This document shows positions 32,929 through 37,759 of a DNA stretch of 37,759 nt, piece by piece. Position numbers and translations under genes: made by a program. Under the pieces are notes generated by a model. It had not been told where the DNA came from, did no database searches, and was given only the letters and a program-made list of their open reading frames with translations. Position 1 is the stretch's first letter. Every line of letters begins with the position of its first letter. Source of the stretch: Novosphingobium indicum (GTDB lineage Bacteria > Pseudomonadota > Alphaproteobacteria > Sphingomonadales > Sphingomonadaceae); contig NZ_BMLK01000031.1 of NCBI RefSeq assembly GCF_014645195.1, positions 1 to 37,759 on the forward strand, given 5' to 3'.

Positions 32929-33306
32929 TCAGCCCATGCCCAGTTCGGCCACGGTCTTGCGGTCGTAGTAGTCGCGGAACATCACGATCTTGCCATCGAC
33001 GATGCGGATCGCGCCCATCCCCGGGAGCGGCATGTGCTTTTCGCCGACGACATGGTCGTCGAGCCGCTCGCACAGTACCCATTCACCGTTCACGGCGATG
33101 TTGAGCACTTCCACGTCGATGCGGGTGAGGTGCTGGAAGCACATGTCCAGCCAGGCGCCGATCGCTTCATGGCCGGCCATCGGCTTCTTCTCCGGGACAT
33201 TGTCATAGACGCCGTCCTCGGCGAAACAGGCCACCATCGCGTCGCGGTCGCGCGTGGCCCAGTAGCCGAGAAAGCGGCGCAGCAGGTCTTCGTTGGATTC
33301 ACTCAT
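32929..33306 (-). CDS. Limonene-epoxide-hydrolase-like protein (NTF2 fold)
   Basis: A 125-residue protein. The catalytic residues of limonene-1,2-epoxide hydrolase appear to be conserved: Tyr34-x-Asn36 (GVYDNVP), Arg81-x-Asp83 (LCERLDD) and Asp112 (MFRDYYD). Their spacing is close to that of the Rhodococcus enzyme (Tyr53/Asn55, Arg99/Asp101, Asp132). It should open an epoxide with water in one step, without a covalent intermediate. Sequences with this pattern also act as or resemble SnoaL-type isomerases, so the function is likely but not proven. It is the last gene of a P450-SDR-hydrolase operon, 44 bases after the SDR. AAAGGGGAGAGG precedes the ATG. Confidence 0.8.
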   Translation of the reverse strand: MSESNEDLLRRFLGYWATRDRDAMVACFAEDGVYDNVPEKKPMAGHEAIGAWLDMCFQHLTRIDVEVLNIAVNGEWVLCERLDDHVVGEKHMPLPGMGAIRIVDGKIVMFRDYYDRKTVAELGMG

Positions 33307-33350
33307 GGTTCCTCTCCCCTTTGGTATCGTTGTGGTGGGCCTGCGGATGG

Positions 33351-34121
33351 TCAGCCGCTGATCGTGACGCCGCCGTCGACCACCAGGCAGTGGCCGTTGA
33401 TGTAGGATGATGCCTCGCTCGCCAGAAACAGCACCGCACCGGCAATGTCCTGCGGCTCGCCGATGCGGCGGCTCGGCGCGCGGGCCGCGATCATCTCGAA
33501 GAGCTGCGAAGGACTGGCTGAAGTCCCTTCAGTATGGATCAGCCCCGGCAGGACCGCATTCACGCGAATGCCGAGCGGCGCGAAGTCCACGGCGGCCTGG
33601 CGCGTCAGCGCATTGAGCGCCGCTTTCGTCGCGCTGTAGTTGGCGATGCCCGGGCCGCTGGGGCGCAGCGATTCCATCGAGGAAATGTTGATGATCCGGC
33701 CGCCCGGTTCCATCTGCTTGCCGGCCTCGATCATGCTGCGCAGCGGCCCGAAAAGATTGACGGCCAAGGTGCGTTCGAACAGGTCCCAGTCGAGATCGGG
33801 CAGCTTGCCGCCCGGCCGGTAGATCCCGGCGTTGTTCACCAGTACGTCGATGCGGCCGAACTGGTCCACGGCCGCTTCCACTGCCTTGTCGCCGCCGCCA
33901 TCGGCACCGATGTCGATGTCTACAGCTGCTGCCCGGCCACCGGCCTTGGTGATCAGCGCGACCGTCGCTTCGGCGGCTTCCTGCGAGAGATCGACCGCGA
34001 CAACCGCCATGCCGGCCGCAGCCAGCATGGTGGAGATCGCCCGGCCGAGGCCCGCCCCGGCACCGGTGACGACGGCCACCTGGCCGTCCATGCGGAACAT
34101 CTGCTCCGGACCGTCAGTCAT
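33351..34121 (-). CDS. Short-chain dehydrogenase/reductase (SDR)
   Basis: A 256-residue classical SDR. It has TGAGAGLG (cofactor), NNAGIYRPGG, catalytic ISSMESLRPSGPGIANYSATK (Ser, Tyr, Lys) and C-terminal INGHCLVVDGG. After oxidation by the P450 encoded just upstream, it could turn the resulting alcohol into a ketone or aldehyde. Its start is three bases after the P450 stop, so the two are co-translated and probably act in sequence. GC-rich sequence and normal length give no sign of damage. Confidence 0.88.
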   Translation of the reverse strand: MTDGPEQMFRMDGQVAVVTGAGAGLGRAISTMLAAAGMAVVAVDLSQEAAEATVALITKAGGRAAAVDIDIGADGGGDKAVEAAVDQFGRIDVLVNNAGIYRPGGKLPDLDWDLFERTLAVNLFGPLRSMIEAGKQMEPGGRIINISSMESLRPSGPGIANYSATKAALNALTRQAAVDFAPLGIRVNAVLPGLIHTEGTSASPSQLFEMIAARAPSRRIGEPQDIAGAVLFLASEASSYINGHCLVVDGGVTISG

Positions 34122-34124
34122 GGC

Positions 34125-35342
34125 TCAGCCCCACGTCAGCGGGAGGTAGTCGAGCCCGAAAGTGCGGCCGGTGTGATAGCGCGGCGTCTCGCCCGGCTTG
34201 ATGCGGATGTTGTCGAAGGCCTTGAGGAATTCCTCGACGACGATGCGCATCTCGCGCTTGGCGAGGTTGATGCCCACGCAGTTGTGCGTGCCGGTGCCGA
34301 ACGCGATGTGTCGCGGCTTGCGGCCGATATCGACGGTGTGTGGATCGTCGTAGACTTCGGGATCGCGGTTAGCGAGCATGATCGGCAGGTTGACCTCGTC
34401 GCCCTTTTTCATCGGCACGCCATGGAACACGAAGTCCTTGGTCACGGCGCGGTGGGTAATGACTACCGAATAGGCGCGCGAGAACTCCTCGATGGCCTGC
34501 GGCAGCAGATCGGGATTCTCGCGCAGTCGCTGCTGCAGTTCGGGATGCGTGGCGAGGTGCTGCATGATCCAGCCGATCGTCGAATAGACCGTGTCGAGAC
34601 CGCCGACATAGAGCACGTAGAACATGCCCATCATCTCGTAGAAGTTCATCGGCCGGTCCTCGACCTGACCGCTGACGATGCCCTTGAGCAGGTCCGTGGT
34701 CGGATTGGCCTGCTGGGCCTCCATGTGCTGCTTGAGGTAGCCGTAGATCGACCGGGCGGCGGCGACGCGCACCATGGGATCGCTGGCGCGCATCAGCTCG
34801 TCCTGCCAGCCCATGAACTGGTCCAGCAAGTCGCGCGGCATGTCCATGAGATCGAGGAAGACGTAGGACGGGAAAGGCACGGCGAATTCATCGACGAACT
34901 CGCACTCGCCCCGGTTGCGGAACTTGGCGATCAGTTCCCGACAGATCTGGCGGACCGGCTCGTCATAGCCGCGGATCGCGGCAGGCGTGAAAAAGGGATT
35001 GAGGATCTTGCGGTACTGGTGATGGCGCGGGGGATCGATCTCGATCGGGTTGAGCAGTACCGGCTCGCCCAGCATGTCCGCGATCATGCCCGGTCGTTCC
35101 GACGAGAAATGCTCGTAGTCGATGAAGGCCTCGCGGATCACGTCGTCGCGCGTGAGAATCCAGCCAGGCCGCTTGAAGTTGGCCTCGGTGCCCCAGATGA
35201 CCGGCGGTCCGTCGTGCAGGCGCGCGATCGAAATGAAAGGATCGTCGCCTTCCAGAGTGAAGGTGTCGAAGTCGTGATCCCAGACAAGCTCGGACGGAAC
35301 GCTTTCGGGAAGGCGTTCGGTGGTGGCGAAAGGGGCGCTCAT
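34125..35342 (-). CDS. Cytochrome P450 (soluble, bacterial class I type)
   Basis: A 405-residue P450 without membrane anchor. The heme-thiolate motif is FGTGTHNCVGINLAKRE with Cys355. The I-helix has VGGLDTVYSTIGW (oxygen-activation Thr) and the K-helix E-x-x-R is in AIEEFSRAYS. It should insert oxygen into a C-H bond or a double bond, using electrons from a ferredoxin and reductase. Neither is encoded beside it; the only ferredoxin in the window is the Rieske type far away. It heads the operon with an SDR and an epoxide-hydrolase-like protein, which suggests an oxygenated terpenoid or steroid intermediate. CAGGAGAG precedes the ATG, and a CTTTG-N5-CAAA dyad lies 66 bases upstream. Confidence 0.92.
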   Translation of the reverse strand: MSAPFATTERLPESVPSELVWDHDFDTFTLEGDDPFISIARLHDGPPVIWGTEANFKRPGWILTRDDVIREAFIDYEHFSSERPGMIADMLGEPVLLNPIEIDPPRHHQYRKILNPFFTPAAIRGYDEPVRQICRELIAKFRNRGECEFVDEFAVPFPSYVFLDLMDMPRDLLDQFMGWQDELMRASDPMVRVAAARSIYGYLKQHMEAQQANPTTDLLKGIVSGQVEDRPMNFYEMMGMFYVLYVGGLDTVYSTIGWIMQHLATHPELQQRLRENPDLLPQAIEEFSRAYSVVITHRAVTKDFVFHGVPMKKGDEVNLPIMLANRDPEVYDDPHTVDIGRKPRHIAFGTGTHNCVGINLAKREMRIVVEEFLKAFDNIRIKPGETPRYHTGRTFGLDYLPLTWG

Positions 35343-35407
35343 GCAGTCTCTCCTGAACTTCCGGCGGGGCCCATTTTGGGGCTCGGCTGTGAACTCATCT
35401 TAATTAG

Positions 35408-35422
35408 GTTTGCATTGCAAAG
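35408..35422. promoter_or_regulatory. CTTTG-N5-CAAA dyad upstream of the P450 operon
   Basis: GTTTGCATTGCAAAG has TTTGCA and TGCAAA as a perfect dyad about a central T. It lies in the 101-base gap between the P450 start and the end of the regulator gene, inside the expected P450 promoter. It matches the spacing of the site at 36439. Confidence 0.6.
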
Positions 35423-35443
35423 TAAATGGGCATGGCAAAACGT

Positions 35444-35809
35444 CTACGCGGGCCGTTCCTTCCAAGACCGCATGACGGTTTCGCTGCCGGCCGCCTGATT
35501 GGCCTTCTGCAGCACGCCTTCGAGCGCTTCGAGATAGGCGGCAAAGGCAGCGCGACCGCGGCCGGTCAGGCGGCAGCGGGTCTGCGGGCGCTTGCCGTCG
35601 TAACCCTTCTCGATTTCGACGTGTCCGGCTTCCTCGAGCACGGCAAGGTGGCGATTGAGGTTGCCGTCGGTCAGGCCGCACAGGCTCTTGAGCGAGGAGA
35701 ACGAGAGGCCTTCGGGCTGCCCGGCCAGTGACGTCACGATGCCGAGGCGGGCACGCTCGTGAAACACACGGTCCAGACCGTCGAAAGCGAACGGCGTATT
35801 GCGATCCAT
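35444..35809 (-). CDS. Winged-helix transcriptional regulator (HTH_34 / MarR-like)
   Basis: A 121-residue regulator. The winged-helix domain fills most of it: RLGIVTSLAGQPEGLSFSSLKSLCGLTDGNLNRHLAVLEEAGHVEIEKGYDGKRPQTRCRLTGRGRAAFAAYL. The recognition helix is near TDGNLNRHLAVLEEAG and the wing at KGYDGKRPQTRCRLT. No ligand domain is visible. Paired with an adjacent membrane-protein gene, this is a common arrangement for the family. I chose the ATG at 35809 (MDRNTPFAFDGLDRVF) because it begins just after the membrane-protein stop. Likely operators are the CTTTG-N5-CAAAG dyads at 36439 and 35408. Confidence 0.86.
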   Translation of the reverse strand: MDRNTPFAFDGLDRVFHERARLGIVTSLAGQPEGLSFSSLKSLCGLTDGNLNRHLAVLEEAGHVEIEKGYDGKRPQTRCRLTGRGRAAFAAYLEALEGVLQKANQAAGSETVMRSWKERPA

Positions 35810-35810
35810 A

Positions 35811-36422
35811 TCAGGCACGAGGGAAAGTCTCCCGATCAGATAGAACCCAGGCAATGGCGAAGTGCCCGACGATGAAAGGTCCGCCTACCAAGAGCGGGGT
35901 GAGACCGCCAATATGGCCGGCGAGGAAAATGCCTGCCATCCCGCATAAAAGGAACCACAAGCCGGGCCAGACGATCTTGCGCGGCATTGAGGGAAAGGCT
36001 GCGAAAGCCACCAGAGCCATGACCATCTGCCAGATTCCGGGCACGATCCACGCCGCTTCCGGCGAATATTCCAGGATCGCAACCGGTACGACTGCCGAAA
36101 CCAGAAAGCTGGGCACGACGATGCGGGTGGCGGAAAGCAGCATGTGCCGCGCCATGTCGTCGTTATCGCGTAGTGTCCGCACGACGGCTTCGAAACCGAT
36201 CAGCAGGAAGCCCGACGCGAGCAATAGGCCCCAGATGATGATGAACTGCCTGTCATTGGCCGCGAAACGGCCGGGCAAGCCCAGCTGTAACAAGGTGATC
36301 AGTACCGACAGCACGCCGATCCCGCCGACGGCGGCCGGGGCATATCCGCTGAAGCGTGTGCTTACGGCGAGCTGTGCGCGAATATCTGCGATCTGGGCAA
36401 TCGCTCGGTCGACGTCCGACAT
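35811..36422 (-). CDS. Multi-pass membrane protein paired with the regulator
   Basis: A 203-residue protein. A short helical N-terminus (MSDVDRAIAQIADIRAQLAVSTRF) is followed by about six membrane segments, including APAAVGGIGVLSVLITLLQLG, IIIWGLLLASGFLLIGFEAVV and IVPGIWQMVMALVAFAAF. I cannot assign a function. Genes of this kind often precede HTH_34 regulators in sphingomonads, and the regulator's start lies one base past this gene's stop. They are one operon, probably autoregulated through the dyad at 36439-36453, 17-31 bases upstream of this ATG. Confidence 0.75.
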   Translation of the reverse strand: MSDVDRAIAQIADIRAQLAVSTRFSGYAPAAVGGIGVLSVLITLLQLGLPGRFAANDRQFIIIWGLLLASGFLLIGFEAVVRTLRDNDDMARHMLLSATRIVVPSFLVSAVVPVAILEYSPEAAWIVPGIWQMVMALVAFAAFPSMPRKIVWPGLWFLLCGMAGIFLAGHIGGLTPLLVGGPFIVGHFAIAWVLSDRETFPRA

Positions 36423-36438
36423 GAGGCATCCCTTGCTT

Positions 36439-36453
36439 CTTTGTAGAACAAAG
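36439..36453. promoter_or_regulatory. CTTTGT-N3-ACAAAG palindrome, probable autoregulatory operator
   Basis: CTTTGTAGAACAAAG is a perfect 6-bp dyad around AGA, immediately upstream of the membrane-protein/regulator operon. Its position overlaps where that promoter should be, so a bound repressor would block transcription. Confidence 0.65.
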
Positions 36454-36519
36454 TAGGAGGAGCGGCGATTCCGTCAAGAGATTTGGGCTGGTTACGGCAG
36501 CTGCTGGCAAGCATTCTTG

Positions 36520-36541
36520 CGCAAGCGGTTCAGCGCTTGCG
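36520..36541. repeat. 8-bp inverted repeat between regulator operon and split tRNA
   Basis: CGCAAGCG and CGCTTGCG form a perfect stem around GTTCAG, with A-rich sequence on the right side. It lies about 55 bases beyond the 3' end of the minus-strand tRNA fragment and could be its old terminator hairpin, though the U-tract is on the wrong side for that. Confidence 0.4.
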
Positions 36542-36593
36542 GAAAAATCTTGTGACCGTTTGCGAGGAGAAAGCGGCAACCGACTGAAAACAG

Positions 36594-36640
36594 TGGTGAC
36601 CCCTACGGGACTCGAACCCGTGTTTCAGCCGTGAGAGGGC
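36594..36640 (-). tRNA. 3' half of tRNA-Glu (anticodon CTC), split by integration
   Basis: Read on the minus strand, the sequence GCC-CTCTCAC-GGCTG gives the anticodon loop with CTC (36635-36633). It is followed by the T arm ACGGG-TTCGAGT-CCCGT, the acceptor strand AGGGGTC, discriminator A and CCA (36596-36594). The 5' half is missing: the partner CAGCC of the anticodon stem is broken after three pairs, and no GACCCCT acceptor strand occurs to the right. The gene is therefore cut at the anticodon stem-loop, which is a standard tyrosine-integrase attachment site. The integrase gene lies 145 bases away. Confidence 0.8.
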
Positions 36641-36784
36641 GTAGTAAAAATGCGTTACCTCAGGACGAATGGCGTTTAAACACCGCAGAAAACCGGTATT
36701 TGTATTGTCGTTTGCGTCTGGTTGTATGTGGCTGCACGCCTAGGTATATTTGACGCATATTAGACAAGTTTGGAGAAGCGTCGC

Positions 36785-37759
36785 ATGGCGAAGACCTTAA
36801 AAGAGGCCCCGTTAACCACAAGAAACGCACGCGCCGGATTGGCAGCTGGCGTTCATTGGAGGGGCGTCGATCCAGAAGTGCATTTGGGGTATCGGAAAGG
36901 TAAGCGCGGTGGAGTGTGGCTTGTCCGCTGGCGCGCGGGGGCTGGCTACCGGCAAGAGAAAATCGGTACGGCCGACGACCATATTGCCGAAGGAACGCTG
37001 GCTTACGGCGAAGCTGTGAAGGCGGCCCGAGAAAAAGTTGTAGAGGTGCGGAGAAGGGCAGAAGCTGAAGCCGCCGGGCCAGTGGTGACAGTTCGATTGG
37101 CAGTCGAAACATATATTGCTGAGCGCGACGCCGAAGATAGCAAGCGGGCAGGGCGGCCAATGCGGTCGGACGCAGCGCGGCGATTGGAGCGCTATGTTAT
37201 TGGGCGACCCGCTCGCGGAAGACGTGATGAAGTCGCAGCTGCCCCGATTGCACAAATCCCTCTCTATGACCTGACTGTGCGAAATTTGACTGACTGGCGG
37301 GCCGACTGCGGTGGGCTAAGCGAAACTGCGTTGCGCCGGCTGTCGAATGATTTTCGGGCAGCGCTAAACGCAGCTGTTGAGCGGCACGGCGAAGCTCTTC
37401 CTGGAGCGTTGCCGGGCATTATCAAGCGGGGTCTTAAGTCAAAAAGGCTGGGCGATAGCGACAGCACCGCCCGAGAAAACCAAATTCTAAGCGATGGCGA
37501 GGTTGGGGCATTGATTCGCGCGGCGCGTGAAATTGACAGCGAACAGGACTGGGAAGGCGATTTGTTCCGACTTGTGACTGTCATGGCGGGGACCGGCGCG
37601 CGGTTCGCGCAAGTTGTGCGCTTGCGCGTAGGCGATGTGGGGCGCGACGTACAAAGCGGCACGCCGATAATTTCCATGCCAAACAGTCGAAAAGTGTCAA
37701 TCGGCGTCCAATCGGGACCCCCTATCGGCGCGCAAAAGGGACCCCTTGGCAGCATTGCG
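36785..37759 (+). pseudogene. Tyrosine recombinase (integrase), 3' end interrupted
   Basis: An open frame from the ATG at 36785 (MAKTLKEAPLTTRNARAG) runs to the window end. GGAGAAG at 36772-36778 is its ribosome-binding site. The first part has an arm-binding domain (VWLVRWRAGAGYRQEKIGTADD), the middle a core-binding domain (LAVETYIAERDAED...), and the catalytic domain begins near residue 235 (NQILSDGEVGALIRAAREI). VTVMAGTGARFAQVVRLRVGDV supplies the first catalytic Arg273. After MPNSRK (about 37694) the frame enters IS21-like terminal sequence. The later His-x-x-Arg and Tyr are therefore lost from this copy, unless the sequence resumes beyond the insertion. Base composition is lower in GC than the flanking genes, as expected for an acquired element. 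Confidence 0.85.
37695..37759. mobile_element. Terminus of an IS21-family-like insertion sequence (partial)
   Basis: From TGTCAATCGGCG (37695) the sequence carries two tandem imperfect 24-base repeats: 37701-37724 and 37725-37748, both TCGGCG-N2-CAA-N2-GGGACCCC. A TG end followed by repeats with the GGGACCCC core is the known look of IS21-type termini, where the transposase binds. The element lies inside the integrase gene and the window stops within it, so its istA/istB genes are not seen. Confidence 0.6.

Noticed and set aside
33534..35498. 654-residue plus-strand frame opposite the SDR, P450 and regulator end
   Set aside because: Antisense shadow of genes with intact catalytic motifs and ribosome-binding sites.
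36594..36675. Intact tRNA-Glu gene
   Set aside because: Only three anticodon-stem pairs can form, and no acceptor 5' strand (GACCCCT) or D arm is present to the right.
1..37759. CRISPR arrays, phage structural genes or known defence systems
   Set aside because: No regular short repeats with spacers, and no protein of those types, were seen. Only the edge of one integrated element is present.

Overview
This window looks like chromosomal DNA of a high-GC alphaproteobacterium, most likely a sphingomonad (Novosphingobium/Sphingobium type). The evidence is the catabolic gene content, the PEP-CTERM-type prsK/prsR/prsT genes and the general protein character; no marker gene fixes the genus. Both ends look like assembly breaks at mobile DNA. 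On the left, foreign sequence cuts off a cation-diffusion-facilitator gene. On the right, an IS21-like terminus cuts off a tyrosine recombinase.

Region A (about 0.3-18.2 kb) is a dense catabolic cluster. It has two long+short acyl-CoA dehydrogenase pairs of the kind that form heterotetramers in steroid side-chain degradation, a Rieske ferredoxin, a 3-ketosteroid-dehydrogenase-like flavoprotein and four short-chain dehydrogenases. It also has a DUF1214 protein, a three-subunit molybdenum hydroxylase followed by a MoaD/ThiS-like sulfur carrier, a TauD-type dioxygenase, a SnoaL-like protein, and a periplasmic-type binding protein that lacks a signal peptide. A near-perfect 22-bp palindrome sits in one divergent promoter. 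The set suggests oxidation of a polycyclic or isoprenoid carboxylate as its CoA ester. No CoA ligase, hydratase or thiolase is in the window, so the pathway must continue elsewhere.

Region B (18.3-23.2 kb) is housekeeping: a small lipoprotein, elongation factor P translationally coupled to a small secreted protein, an inositol-monophosphatase-family enzyme, a small exported protein, tRNA-Leu(CAA), a periplasmic M20 amidohydrolase and a single-pass membrane protein.

Region C (23.5-30.2 kb) is an overlapping four-gene operon of the exosortase/PEP-CTERM type: a polyprenyl glycosylphosphotransferase, the histidine kinase PrsK, the sigma-54-type regulator PrsR and the TPR protein PrsT. The exosortase itself is not present. 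panB and an APC-family amino-acid permease follow.

Region D (32.9-36.4 kb) is a second oxidative cassette: cytochrome P450, a short-chain dehydrogenase and a limonene-epoxide-hydrolase-like protein that keeps all five catalytic residues. Beside it is a winged-helix regulator/membrane-protein pair. Three copies of a CTTTG-N5-CAAAG-like dyad lie in this region, one before the pair, one before the P450 and one beyond the end of the cassette; the regulator is the obvious candidate to bind them.

Region E (36.6 kb to the end) is the left end of an integrated element. It begins inside the anticodon region of a tRNA-Glu(CTC) gene, of which only the 3' half remains, followed by a tyrosine integrase interrupted by the IS21-like end.
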